Shown: positions 8,698 through 17,680, numbered from the stretch's first letter. The stretch: DNA of 64,000 nt from Bacteroidales bacterium (GCA_030654075.1 JAURYB010000056.1:62001-126000), one strand, 5' to 3'. The notes: generated by a model not told the origin, from the sequence alone. Program-made: numbers and translations.

Positions 8698-9945
8698 ATG
8701 CTCGAAAACCTGCGTAAAATCAGTATTGAAGATTTCAACTATCCTTTGCCGGTTGAACAGATTGCGCAATACCCGCTCGAAGCACGTGATAATTCAAGGT
8801 TGTTGGTGTTGAAAGAAAATAATATATCTGAAGATACTTTCTTAACTCTGGCATCACATCTCCCCGCTGAAAGTCTACTTATTTTTAACGAAACCCGTGT
8901 AGTTCACGCCCGGCTGTTATTCAGGAAACCCTCAGGTTCACAGATTGAGATTTTCTGTCTTGAACCGGTTAAGCCAACTAACGATATTCAACTGGCTTTC
9001 CAACAGCAACAAAGCTGTACATGGAAATGCCTGGTAGGCAATGCCCGCCGATGGAAATCAGGCTCTCTGGATATTGTAAGCGAAATGGGATGTTCACCTG
9101 TCCAACTCACTGCTACACTTAATGAACGGGATGAAACCGCTTTTTATATCCATTTCGAATGGACTCCGTCACACCTGACTTTTGCACAAATACTTGAATA
9201 TTTCGGTAAAATTCCCTTACCTCCCTATATTTCCCGTGATGCTTCAGAGAATGACAATACCCGGTATCAGACTGTTTTTGCACGTAACAATGGATCTGTT
9301 GCCGCCCCAACCGCAGGATTGCACTTTACCCCGGAAGTTTTATCATCACTGGCAAAGAAAAATATTAAAACAGATTCAGTAACCTTGCATGTGGGTGCCG
9401 GGACTTTTAAGCCGGTGAGTTCCGAAACCATTGGCGATCATCATATGCATTTTGAGCAGGTGATCGTTCCGGCAAGAATTCTTAAAGAAATCCTTAGTTA
9501 TAAAGATAAAGACAAACATATAACACTGGTAGGAACAACCACTGTCCGCACTCTTGAAAGTGTTTACTGGCAAGGTGTAAAATGGCTTCAGAAAAAGCCG
9601 GAATCGGCAATTATGCATATTGAACAATGGGATCCGTACCTTAATCTTTCCGAAAAACCTGTTTCAACCGAAGATGCATTGCAATGTGTGATAGACACAC
9701 TCGAAAGATTTGGCCTAACAGAATTGAAAGGAGAAACTTCCCTGATGATAGCTCCCGGCTACACCTATCACATTCCGGACGCAATTATCACTAATTTCCA
9801 TCAGCCTAAAAGCACTTTGCTGTTATTGGTTGCTGCATTTATAGGCGAAAAGTGGAAGGATGCTTATCATTACGCATTGTTAAATAATTTTCGCTTTCTG
9901 AGTTATGGCGATAGTTGCCTGTTTTTTAAGCATAAACTGAAATAG
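8698..9945 (+). CDS. queA: S-adenosylmethionine:tRNA ribosyltransferase-isomerase QueA
   Basis: This cytoplasmic enzyme transfers and rearranges the ribosyl group of SAM onto preQ1-modified tRNA to give epoxyqueuosine, the penultimate step of queuosine synthesis. The 415-residue product opens with the family hallmark FNYPLPVEQIAQYPLEARD. It continues with LLIFNETRVVHARL, GKIPLPPYI, a PTAGLHFT segment, LHVGAGTFKPV and a C-terminal ITNFHQPKSTLLLLVAAF, all typical of QueA. The length is at the long end for the family; Bacteroidota forms often run to ~400 residues. It follows a terminator and a candidate promoter. mobA starts one base after its stop, so the two are co-transcribed. Confidence 0.95.
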   Translation: MLENLRKISIEDFNYPLPVEQIAQYPLEARDNSRLLVLKENNISEDTFLTLASHLPAESLLIFNETRVVHARLLFRKPSGSQIEIFCLEPVKPTNDIQLAFQQQQSCTWKCLVGNARRWKSGSLDIVSEMGCSPVQLTATLNERDETAFYIHFEWTPSHLTFAQILEYFGKIPLPPYISRDASENDNTRYQTVFARNNGSVAAPTAGLHFTPEVLSSLAKKNIKTDSVTLHVGAGTFKPVSSETIGDHHMHFEQVIVPARILKEILSYKDKDKHITLVGTTTVRTLESVYWQGVKWLQKKPESAIMHIEQWDPYLNLSEKPVSTEDALQCVIDTLERFGLTELKGETSLMIAPGYTYHIPDAIITNFHQPKSTLLLLVAAFIGEKWKDAYHYALLNNFRFLSYGDSCLFFKHKLK

Positions 9946-9946
9946 G

Positions 9947-10537
9947 ATGGAAGTGACCGGAATTATTCTTGCAGGTGGTAAAAGCTCGCGGATGGGAACT
10001 GACAAAGGCTTGCAGGAACTTTGTGGCAAACCGCTAATAAGTTATTCCATTCAGGTGCTTTCTGAATTATGCAACACTATAATCATCAGCACTTCTTCGG
10101 ATGCATATCAGTTATTTGGATATAAAACAGTAGCCGACGAAATTCCCGGAATTGGCCCAATGGGAGGAATTTATTCAGCACTGAAACAAAGCAAAACAGA
10201 GAAAAACCTGGTGCTATCCTGCGATCTGCCTTTTGTATCAAAAGAATTGATGTCGTATATCCTGAAAAATTCTGAAGGCTACCAGGTTGCTGTTCCATGG
10301 GAAGGGGATCAGCATTACGAACCACTTTGTGGATTTTATCATTTGTCGATCCTTGATCAAATGAATGTTTTTATCAAGAACAACAACTATAAACTACCTG
10401 ATGTATTTGAAAAAATCAGCATTAACCGATTGGTTATCAATAAAGAATCAGATTTTTATACTGAGGAACTTTTCCTGAATGTCAATTCAAAACATGATCT
10501 GGCTGCAGCTGAAAACCTGATGCATAACAGGAAATAA
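9947..10537 (+). CDS. mobA: Molybdenum cofactor guanylyltransferase MobA
   Basis: MobA joins GMP from GTP to molybdopterin to make the guanine dinucleotide cofactor of DMSO-reductase-family enzymes. The 196-residue protein has the nucleotidyltransferase signature LAGGKSSRMGTDKG near its N-terminus, VADEIPGIGPMGGI, and the metal-binding CDLPFV, in the expected order. It starts one base after queA, so translation is probably coupled. A likely client is the PsrA-type molybdoenzyme about 36 kb downstream. No other cofactor-synthesis gene is visible in the window. Confidence 0.92.
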   Translation: MEVTGIILAGGKSSRMGTDKGLQELCGKPLISYSIQVLSELCNTIIISTSSDAYQLFGYKTVADEIPGIGPMGGIYSALKQSKTEKNLVLSCDLPFVSKELMSYILKNSEGYQVAVPWEGDQHYEPLCGFYHLSILDQMNVFIKNNNYKLPDVFEKISINRLVINKESDFYTEELFLNVNSKHDLAAAENLMHNRK

Positions 10538-10634
10538 TTTTATGGCTGAACGCTGATCTTTCTTACTATTGCAAAATAATTCTCCGAGTTTTCATTTCTA
10601 ACGATCCGATGGATTTATGAAATGCTGACCGATG

Positions 10635-10658
10635 GGTTGTCCCGGAAACAGGACAGCC
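10635..10658 (+). promoter_or_regulatory. Hairpin in the leader of the TauE/SafE gene
   Basis: GGTTGTCC pairs with GGACAGCC (one T:G wobble) across an 8-base loop, 34 bases before the TauE start codon. No T run follows, so it is not a classical terminator. It could be a leader structure. I could not match it to a riboswitch class. Confidence 0.3.
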
Positions 10659-10691
10659 TCCCGAATATAAACTGAATTGGAAAGGAGAACC

Positions 10692-11426
10692 ATGGTACAC
10701 TATGAATTACTTTTTGTGATAGGCTTGATGCTTATCGCATTTTTCTACTCATCTGTCGGGCACGGCGGAGCCAGCGGCTACCTGGCGCTGATGGCACTTT
10801 TTGGCTTTGCGCCTGAATCCATCCGGTATTATGCATTGATCCTAAACCTGGTGGTTTCCGCTATCGCTTTCATTTCGTATTACAAGGCAGGATTCTTCCG
10901 GTGGCGAAAGGTTTTCCCATTTCTGATCACTTCAATACCTGCGGCTTATATCGGGGCAACATTCAGCATAAATCCGATGGCCTATAAAATTATTTTAGGT
11001 GTAATGTTATTGATTGCTGTAACAAGAATGCTGCTGGTTGGAAATAAAGAAAATGAGATTACACATGATCCGCCCATTTTGCTGGCATTGGGAATCGGAC
11101 TGATACTCGGATTGGTTTCCGGAATTATTGGAATTGGAGGTGGTATTTTGTTGTCGCCTATCCTGATACTTGCTAAATATGCCAGAATTAAAGAAGCATC
11201 GGCAGCATCTGCTCTATTCATTTTTCTTAATTCAGCAAGCGGACTGGCGGGATTGATGACTTCCCGGTTTAGTTTTCAACCAAATATAATATACTGGATT
11301 CTGGCTGTTATGGTTGCCGGACTTTTGGGCTCGGCCATCGGGAGCCGTACTTTTTCGGAACTCAACTTAAAGCGCGTTTTGTCACTGGTGTTGATTGCGG
11401 CAAGTATAAAATTGTTTTTCTTTTAA
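10692..11426 (+). CDS. TauE/SafE family (DUF81) membrane permease
   Basis: 244 residues with about eight hydrophobic segments. The N-terminal GHGGASGYLALMALFG and the mid-protein repeat LGLVSGIIGIGGGILLSPIL are the two half-signatures of the TauE/SafE family. Members move sulfite, sulfoacetate or other small organic or sulfur anions across the inner membrane. I chose the ATG at 10692 because it is preceded by AAGGAGA; an in-frame TTG at 10677 is also possible. The substrate cannot be read from sequence. Sulfite or a related anion is plausible given the sulfur locus elsewhere in the window, but that is inference. Confidence 0.85.
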   Translation: MVHYELLFVIGLMLIAFFYSSVGHGGASGYLALMALFGFAPESIRYYALILNLVVSAIAFISYYKAGFFRWRKVFPFLITSIPAAYIGATFSINPMAYKIILGVMLLIAVTRMLLVGNKENEITHDPPILLALGIGLILGLVSGIIGIGGGILLSPILILAKYARIKEASAASALFIFLNSASGLAGLMTSRFSFQPNIIYWILAVMVAGLLGSAIGSRTFSELNLKRVLSLVLIAASIKLFFF

Positions 11427-11509
11427 AGGATTTTGGGGTTAGCACTTCGACTACGCTCTGTGTGACAGATTTGGGGGTTAGGGACCAGATAAATAGAAAT
11501 CAGGTGAAA

Positions 11510-14227
11510 TTAGTAAACCGGCATTATGCAGCGCTTACTTCTTTCGTGGATCACTTTATCAAAAGCTACCAGGCTTCGTTTCATCACTCCTGAAGCTGCA
11601 TCGTGACAGGTAAGGCAAGCGCCGGCTGTGAGAATCCGCTTCTGCTCAGCCAGGTTAAATGGCCGCATTCCAATGCGCGTTGAGGCCTGATCCTTGCGTT
11701 CCTGTAGAAATCCTGTCCAGGAATCTTCGGGCAATCCATCGTATTTATTGTTCTGATAAAGCGGATCAAAAGTCCATTTCCCGTCAAAAGAGTATGACAA
11801 TTTCCCACGGCCATAACCTATAGCCAGGGGATCGTTGTGGCATGATTTGCAGCTTCGTCCTTCGCGCTGTGTTGTGTGTGCCGACGAAGGGGCATACAAA
11901 CGGTGAAATACTGTTTTTTCACCTTTCTTAAATGAGCCCTTGTCAATAGTCATGATCATTCCGGGAGTAAACGTACTGACTATGCCGTTTTTCCTTGATT
12001 TATCGGTAGTATTTATTCCAAGAACAGGCAACTCAGCCATCCCTTCGGTTGAATGCTCAATCCAGGTTCCTTTTTGAGTTGTATTTTTCAGCATATCGAA
12101 ACCCATAGTCTGACTTTCGTAACTATTGTGACACCCGATACACTGCGGCGCCCATGCTGTGTGGCAGGATTCGCAACTCAGCCTTGCATGCGCCTTGCCT
12201 TCGGTACAAACTTTGGCAGGTGGCTTCATAAGTACAATGGCATTCCCCGATTTTTTTATCATACTCAGTCGCATACCCTGTTCTTCCACAACCGTATTTA
12301 CCAGCGGAATATTCCCTTTTTGAGTGAGAATAACCTGTATTCCATCCGTTTTGAACTTTCTCAACCACGAAATAAGTTGAGTTTCCTGGTCGGTTTCCGC
12401 AAAGAGTTTCTGCTTATTTGCTTTTGAGGTATGACAATCACTACATTGCACTTTCACTGCATCTTCCTTGTGGGCGTAATGCTTTCCATCTCCCATTAAT
12501 TCATACGATCCGTGGCAATCCACGCAAAGCATGCCTTTCTGGTGATGAATATCCGCCGGCATTTTTACGAAAACACGTTTATCGTCCAGAACCTGGTAAT
12601 TATCTTTGCCTTTAACACTTTCCGGTTTCAATTCAGTTTCGTGCCAGCCTTCGTAATTCATTGATATCCGGCCCGACCGGCTGTGGCAACTCTTGCATTT
12701 GTCATTTGTAATATTCAGATCGAGGGCAGGATGAAACATCGGAAGGGCGGTATCCGATTTCTGCCTTCGTTTCATTTGATCCAATGTGGCTAAAGCGTTT
12801 TTATCATACGTAAGATGACAGGCAAGGCAACCTCCGCCCCTTTCGAGCCATTCAGCCGGACCAGGTTTTGTTTTTTCATTACCCAAATGGCAACCGGCGC
12901 ATAAATTTCTCAAGTGCTGACCTGAGGCCGTGTTCTCTAAATCATTTATATGTGAAGCCAGATTCAGATCATTTGTTTCACCAAAAACCCATTTATCGAC
13001 ACTTACAATGCCACTTAAGGTTGACATCAATGAGTTGTTGACGCGATTTACAATTCCGGGGTGGCATCCCACATTCCCGCAAGTTTCTGATGCGTTGGAC
13101 AAATTCCCCGGCACAGGAAACATTTTACTGTGTGCTTTTGCTTTATCGAGTGTTAAGGGATCGCCGCCATGGCACGAATAGCATCCGATATATTCGGGTT
13201 TGTGTGCATCCGAGAAACCGCTCATACTTTTGTGACAGGATACACATCCTTCGGCATGACCTTGTATTACGATTAGTTGCGCAGTGTCGGCAGATGAAAA
13301 ACTGATTTTTTCAGAATGCAATAGAGGCTGCATTTGATACTCATTTTCCCATGGCCATTGCCATTGCCACATTGGTCCCCGAAAGAAAAACCCTGTAATA
13401 GACAGCAAAGCGTAAAGAATAATCATCACAATAAAAAACTGCTTGATGATTCTTGAATAGATTGGCTTCACCCATGGAATCAGATAAATTAATATCAGAA
13501 GCAGAAGCAGTCCAAGAGTTATCAGAAGCGGATTTGAAACCCAGTGCAGTGTTTCCTGCAACCCGACAAAATACCACGGCCCTTTCATGATTGAATCGTT
13601 CAGTCCATTGATCGGTGCCCTGAACAGGAAACTCAAGAGTGTGATTATAATAGCCGTTATCAGCAAAGTTTGCAGGTTCACTTTTAAACTCCGCGCATGC
13701 TCCATAATGATCACAAAAAGAATCACAGTGGCGGTCGCTGCATGTTGAATATAAATTACCTGGAAATTGCCTTCTGATCCAATAAGGGTTTGCTGCAACA
13801 TTGGTCCGATCCAGGGAAGACTACATACCAGCGACGAAAGTATACGGTGTGCCTGCAAACTGTCGCCATCCGCTTTCAGAATAAATCCCGAAAGCATCAC
13901 ATAAACCGTAAAAAATAGTGAAAGAGTAAGCCTGAACCAGACACTTTTCTTTTTGATATTGCTTTCGGTACCTTTCCAGAGATGATCAAAAATATGTATA
14001 AGTGTCAGTATCAGAAATAATTGCGCGCTCCAGTAGTGCATGTTCCGGAGCAATGAAGCGGCCGGATTGGCAGTAACAAATCTGGTAACTGAAAGGTAGG
14101 GCGAAGCAACATCGTAAGGCACAGCAAGCAATGCGCCCGAAAAAGCACAGAGGATTATGGATGCCGTGGCAACCCATCCATATGTATCAAAAGCAATATA
14201 CCTGCGAATGTTATCGGGAATTTTCAA
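11510..14227 (-). CDS. Cytochrome b / multihaem cytochrome c fusion protein
   Basis: 905 residues. Residues ~1-290 form a membrane domain with about eight helices, like cytochrome b6/subunit IV. Two helices bear paired histidines (NMHYWSAQLFLILTLIHIFDHL and QHAATATVILFVIIMEHARS, two b haems), and there is a GPWYFVGLQE motif reminiscent of the subunit IV/QcrC quinol-site region. After the last helix come eleven CXXCH c-haem motifs and one CX4CH motif (ETCGNVGCHPG), from GCVSCHK to ACLTCHD, all predicted periplasmic. It starts 3 bases after the Rieske gene ends, so the pair probably forms a quinol-oxidising complex that passes electrons to periplasmic acceptors. A separate cytochrome c1 is absent. 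Terminal acceptors are unknown. Confidence 0.85.
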   Translation of the reverse strand: MKIPDNIRRYIAFDTYGWVATASIILCAFSGALLAVPYDVASPYLSVTRFVTANPAASLLRNMHYWSAQLFLILTLIHIFDHLWKGTESNIKKKSVWFRLTLSLFFTVYVMLSGFILKADGDSLQAHRILSSLVCSLPWIGPMLQQTLIGSEGNFQVIYIQHAATATVILFVIIMEHARSLKVNLQTLLITAIIITLLSFLFRAPINGLNDSIMKGPWYFVGLQETLHWVSNPLLITLGLLLLLILIYLIPWVKPIYSRIIKQFFIVMIILYALLSITGFFFRGPMWQWQWPWENEYQMQPLLHSEKISFSSADTAQLIVIQGHAEGCVSCHKSMSGFSDAHKPEYIGCYSCHGGDPLTLDKAKAHSKMFPVPGNLSNASETCGNVGCHPGIVNRVNNSLMSTLSGIVSVDKWVFGETNDLNLASHINDLENTASGQHLRNLCAGCHLGNEKTKPGPAEWLERGGGCLACHLTYDKNALATLDQMKRRQKSDTALPMFHPALDLNITNDKCKSCHSRSGRISMNYEGWHETELKPESVKGKDNYQVLDDKRVFVKMPADIHHQKGMLCVDCHGSYELMGDGKHYAHKEDAVKVQCSDCHTSKANKQKLFAETDQETQLISWLRKFKTDGIQVILTQKGNIPLVNTVVEEQGMRLSMIKKSGNAIVLMKPPAKVCTEGKAHARLSCESCHTAWAPQCIGCHNSYESQTMGFDMLKNTTQKGTWIEHSTEGMAELPVLGINTTDKSRKNGIVSTFTPGMIMTIDKGSFKKGEKTVFHRLYAPSSAHTTQREGRSCKSCHNDPLAIGYGRGKLSYSFDGKWTFDPLYQNNKYDGLPEDSWTGFLQERKDQASTRIGMRPFNLAEQKRILTAGACLTCHDAASGVMKRSLVAFDKVIHERSKRCIMPVY

Positions 14228-14229
14228 TT

Positions 14230-14661
14230 TTATATTTTTATTATGATTTCGCCGGTTTTTGTATCAGTATTGAAAGGGATAGTTGATAAAGGCAGTCCTG
14301 CAGGCCCTTGCAGCACTTTGCCTGTTAGTGAATCGTACCTTGAACCATGACAAGGGCAAACCAGCTTACCGTCGATTTCCTTATTTATCCTGCAACCGGC
14401 ATGGGTACACCTATTAGAAAAGACTTTTAACAAAGAAGCAGATTTTACCACGATATACTTATCGTACCAAAAAATACCGGTACCGAGTTTTGCAATATTA
14501 ATCCTGTTTACAACAGCTTGCTCCGATAACTGTTTGCTTTTGCCGGTCATAATTTGCCAAAGCACAACAAAAGCAGCACCTGCGCTGAAAGTTGCAAGCC
14601 TCAGGAATGTTTTACGGTTTATATATCTGCCTTTATCCAATTCATTTTTAATATTCGTCAA
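14230..14661 (-). CDS. Rieske [2Fe-2S] protein of a cytochrome b complex
   Basis: 143 residues. An N-terminal membrane anchor (about 20-42, [20 protein letters not shown]) is followed by a small Rieske domain. Both cluster-binding boxes are intact: C-T-H-A-G-C and C-P-C-H-G-S. The LQGPAGLPL segment is the usual proline loop after the second box. Its gene precedes the cytochrome b-multihaem gene with a 2-base gap, so the two are the iron-sulfur and haem subunits of one membrane complex, similar in logic to QcrA/QcrB. It would move electrons from (mena)quinol into the haem chain. The product is shorter than most bc1 Rieske proteins. Confidence 0.9.
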   Translation of the reverse strand: MTNIKNELDKGRYINRKTFLRLATFSAGAAFVVLWQIMTGKSKQLSEQAVVNRINIAKLGTGIFWYDKYIVVKSASLLKVFSNRCTHAGCRINKEIDGKLVCPCHGSRYDSLTGKVLQGPAGLPLSTIPFNTDTKTGEIIIKI

Positions 14662-15018
14662 AACTATAAAGATTTTTCATCAATGGCTGCATTTATGCAG
14701 AATGAAATATCTAAGAACCTCAGGAAGAAATTTTTCTAACGCAGTTACAAAATTTGATACTTGTGTAACATAATTGATAACAGCCAGTAAAACCAATGAA
14801 AATGTAACATCAGTCGTTGCACTTGTATCAATTTTTTATGCCTTCGGCTGATGGCGGGATTAAATTTGCTTCACGATCCTCACACATTCCTCGACCCATA
14901 CGTTAAAAATAGCAAAGAAATTTTACAAGCCTTGATCATTGCTTAAGGTAATTTCTGAATGGGTAGGCAAAAAGCTAAACACACAATCTAAATAGTAGAA
15001 ATTTTAATATTTAAAACG
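14662..15018. other. Divergent intergenic region between the Rieske and sugar porter genes
   Basis: No gene is visible. It must carry the two diverging promoters. TAAATTTG at 14861-14868 fits the -7 consensus on the plus strand, about 150 bases before the porter, but lacks a clear -33 partner. Confidence 0.4.
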
Positions 15019-16362
15019 ATGAATACACGATTCTTGATCTGGGTAACTTTTGTAGCCGTCATGGGCGGGCTACTGTTTGGATTAAACATGGCCGGAATTT
15101 CTGGTGCCGTTGATGGTATTAAAGGCGATTTTTCGCTGACTGATAGTGGATTGGGAACGGTCGCTGCCTTATTAACTATAGGATGCCTGATCGGCGCCTT
15201 ATTTACAGGAAATTTCACCGAAAAGTACGGGCGTAAAAATGTAATGATAGTAACCGCTGTACTTTATATAATATCAGCATTAGGTTGCGCTTTTGCAAGT
15301 TCATCCTTAATACTGATCGCATTTCGCCTTCTTTCTGGTCTGGCTGTAGGCGCTACATCTGTTGTGGCTCCTATGTATATTTCGGAAATTGCGCCTGCCA
15401 AAAAACGCGGCCGCCTGGTTTCATTCAACCAGTTTGCTATAACTATAGGAATTGTAGTAGCCTATATTTTTGATTATTTCCTGGTGAATGCGGGTGAAAA
15501 CAGCTGGCGTTTTATGCTTGCCGTTCCAGCCATCTTCGGAGTATTTTACCTGATTTTCCTTCTCCTGGATTTCCCTGAAAGCCCACGTTGGTTATTTGCT
15601 CACGGACGCAAGGAGGAAGCCGAAAAAGTTTTGCTCAGGTTAGGAGGCCAGAAACTCGTTGATGAAGAACTGCCGGAAATGAAAATTGCTTTAGCCGCAG
15701 AATCAAAGAAGGAAAAAATGTCGGTAAGCGAATTGTTTAAAGGGAAAACAGGAAAAATTGTTCTGATCGGAACTTTAATAGCTGCTTTTCAACAGGTGAC
15801 CGGTATAAATGCCGTAATTATGTTTGCTCCTGATATTTTCCAGGCAGCCGGCGCAGCCAAGGTAGATTCGTTAATGTTGGCGATGATTGTAGGAACGGTA
15901 AACTTCCTCGCGACAATCCTGGCTTTGTGGCTGGTGGATAAGAGCGGACGCAAAACTTTATTGCTCTGGGGAGCCGTAGGAATGGCTGCATCACTTGCAT
16001 ACCTCACTGTTGAATTTGCAAAAGCTGAGCAAAACGGAACCGGAGTTTTAATAGCCATGTTGGTTTACATCGCATTTTTTGCCGCTTCGTTTGCCCCGGT
16101 AATGTGGGTAATTATTTCCGAAATTTATCCGAACCGGATCAAAGGTGTGGCAATGTCGTTTTCAACTGCTGTAAGCTGGCTGTGTACATTCCTCACCGTT
16201 TATTTTGCACCCGTAATTCATGGGACGTTGGGCTTGCAATACCTGTTCGGCATATTCGGCTTCTTCAGCGTGGTAGCCTGGATTTTCGTAAAAATATGGA
16301 TACCCGAAACCAAAGGGAAAGCGCTTGAGGTTATTCATGCGGAATTGCTGGGGAAGGGTTAG
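15019..16362 (+). CDS. Sugar porter family MFS transporter (sugar/H+ symporter)
   Basis: 447 residues with 12 predicted helices. It carries the sugar porter signatures in order: GRKNVM between helices 2 and 3, RLLSGLAVG, PMYISEIAP..KRGRL, PESPRWL, the QQVTGINAVIMFAP motif at helix 7 and PETKGK at the C-terminus. It resembles XylE/GLUT-type proton symporters, so it imports a monosaccharide or disaccharide over the inner membrane. Because it precedes a fructokinase and a GH32/GH36 locus, fructose, sucrose, glucose or galactose are likely substrates. It is separated from the kinase gene by 427 bp full of repeat elements, so co-transcription is uncertain. Confidence 0.9.
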   Translation: MNTRFLIWVTFVAVMGGLLFGLNMAGISGAVDGIKGDFSLTDSGLGTVAALLTIGCLIGALFTGNFTEKYGRKNVMIVTAVLYIISALGCAFASSSLILIAFRLLSGLAVGATSVVAPMYISEIAPAKKRGRLVSFNQFAITIGIVVAYIFDYFLVNAGENSWRFMLAVPAIFGVFYLIFLLLDFPESPRWLFAHGRKEEAEKVLLRLGGQKLVDEELPEMKIALAAESKKEKMSVSELFKGKTGKIVLIGTLIAAFQQVTGINAVIMFAPDIFQAAGAAKVDSLMLAMIVGTVNFLATILALWLVDKSGRKTLLLWGAVGMAASLAYLTVEFAKAEQNGTGVLIAMLVYIAFFAASFAPVMWVIISEIYPNRIKGVAMSFSTAVSWLCTFLTVYFAPVIHGTLGLQYLFGIFGFFSVVAWIFVKIWIPETKGKALEVIHAELLGKG

Positions 16363-16424
16363 TTGATAAAAAAGTTAATAGAAAATGGTTAATAGAAAAT
16401 AGTGGGGTGAAGAGGCTGGGAGAC

Positions 16425-16751
16425 GGAAGTCGGGAGTCGGAAGTCGGAAGACGAAAGTCGGAAGTCGGAAGTTAGGAGATGGGAAAACGAGAAAAAGAAA
16501 TTTTAAATAAATAAGATGTAACTAATCAGTTCATCTAAAGTAATGAAAAACAAATATATGCCACAGATTACTCAGATTTCACAGATAATTATTCATCATT
16601 TTAATTGAAATTAATTGCTAAACTGCTAAAGGCAGTTTGAAATCTGTGTAATCCGTGTAATCTGTGGCAAAAAAACATTTTGATCAGACTGATTAGTTAC
16701 AATAAGATTAATGTGAATAAACGGACTTCGGACTTCCGACTCCCGACTTCC
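16425..16751. repeat. GTCGGAAGTC-arm hairpin element (copy 1), split by a nested miniature element
   Basis: The left arm 16425-16450 (starting GGAAGTCGGGAGTCGG) matches the reverse complement of 16726-16751 in 25 of 26 positions. Extra GGAAGTCGGAAGT units follow the left arm. Between the arms lies a complete copy of the GTAACTAATCAG element. Two further hairpins with the same arm sequence occur at 46224-46435 and 52739-52901. The function is unknown and there is no coding capacity. Confidence 0.75.
16518..16700. mobile_element. 183-bp GTAACTAATCAG-ended miniature element (copy A)
   Basis: The ends are perfect 13-bp inverted repeats (GTAACTAATCAGT). The same 8 bases, AATAAGAT, flank both ends directly (16510-16517 and 16701-16708), indicating insertion with target duplication. 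The inside is itself nearly palindromic, with CCACAGATTACTCAGATTTC facing AATCTGTGTAATCCGTGTAA. It is about 90% identical to the reverse complement of the copy at 56289-56472 and is related to the diverged copy at 25546-25751. It is non-coding, so any transposase must act from elsewhere. Confidence 0.8.
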
Positions 16752-16789
16752 AGCCCAAACTGCTGAATAACAATATTAAATTCAAAACA

Positions 16790-17680
16790 ATGAATAAAAC
16801 AACCCAGATTCTATGCTTCGGCGAAATATTATGGGATAACCTTCCCAGCGGTGCAGTAGAGGGAGGAGCACCCATGAATGTCGCACTTCATTTATCCCGT
16901 TTTGGCATTAATTCATCCATAGCCAGCAGTGTAGGAAACGATAAAAAGGGAAGCGATCTGATCTCTTTTCTTACCAAATCCGGGTTACGGACCGACCTGG
17001 TACAAGTGCATAAATTATTACCAACGAGTGAAGTCCTTGTTTTTCTGGATGAGCATAATACCGCTTCGTACGAGATTTGTGAACCTGTGGCCTGGGACGA
17101 AATTACGTTAACCCCAGAATTAATAAACGAAACAAAATTATCAACAGCAATAGTATTTGGCTCGTTGGCATCGCGTAATCCGGGTTCAAGGGAAACGCTG
17201 TTAAAACTCCTGGAAAATGATTCTATCCTCAAGATCATGGATGTAAATCTAAGACCACCTTACGATACGGAAGCGAATGTTAAACCTCTACTGGTAAAAG
17301 CTGACATCGTTAAATTGAATGATGAGGAACTGATGAAAATTAGCGTTTGGTACAATTTGCCGGGGACTTTGGAAGAAATAATCAGGTCTTTCGGCAAATT
17401 ACTGAATCTGGAGACTCTGATTGTTACCATGGGAAAAAACGGGGCCTATGTTCTTCATCAAGACGAATTGTACCATCATAAAGGATTTAAAGTAGCAACC
17501 GAGGATTCAGTTGGTGCCGGTGATGCTTTCCTGGCTGGCTTCCTGGCCGCTTTCTTTGATGGGAAAGATCTGAATACTGCTCTTACCGAAGCATCAGCCA
17601 TCGGCGCTTTTGTAGCTTCACAGCCAGGTGCCACCCCCAATTATACCAAAGAGGTAATCAAACGCTTCACAGAAGCCTGA
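16790..17680 (+). CDS. PfkB family carbohydrate kinase, probably fructokinase
   Basis: 296 residues, a usual length for ribokinase/PfkB sugar kinases. The N-terminal LCFGEILWDNLPSGAVEGGAP is typical of bacterial fructokinases. The GG motif (EGGAPMNVALHLSRFG) and the C-terminal anion-hole motif DSVGAGDAFLAGF with its catalytic Asp are both present. The predicted reaction is fructose plus ATP to fructose 6-phosphate in the cytosol. The gene lies directly upstream (89 bp) of susC and in the same locus as a GH32 fructosidase, which supports fructose as substrate. Other ketoses or 2-keto-sugars cannot be excluded from sequence alone. Confidence 0.87.
   Translation: MNKTTQILCFGEILWDNLPSGAVEGGAPMNVALHLSRFGINSSIASSVGNDKKGSDLISFLTKSGLRTDLVQVHKLLPTSEVLVFLDEHNTASYEICEPVAWDEITLTPELINETKLSTAIVFGSLASRNPGSRETLLKLLENDSILKIMDVNLRPPYDTEANVKPLLVKADIVKLNDEELMKISVWYNLPGTLEEIIRSFGKLLNLETLIVTMGKNGAYVLHQDELYHHKGFKVATEDSVGAGDAFLAGFLAAFFDGKDLNTALTEASAIGAFVASQPGATPNYTKEVIKRFTEA

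Noticed and set aside
12053-12427. 124-residue frame opposite the multihaem gene
   Set aside because: It lies on the complementary strand of haem-motif codons and shows no recognisable domain.
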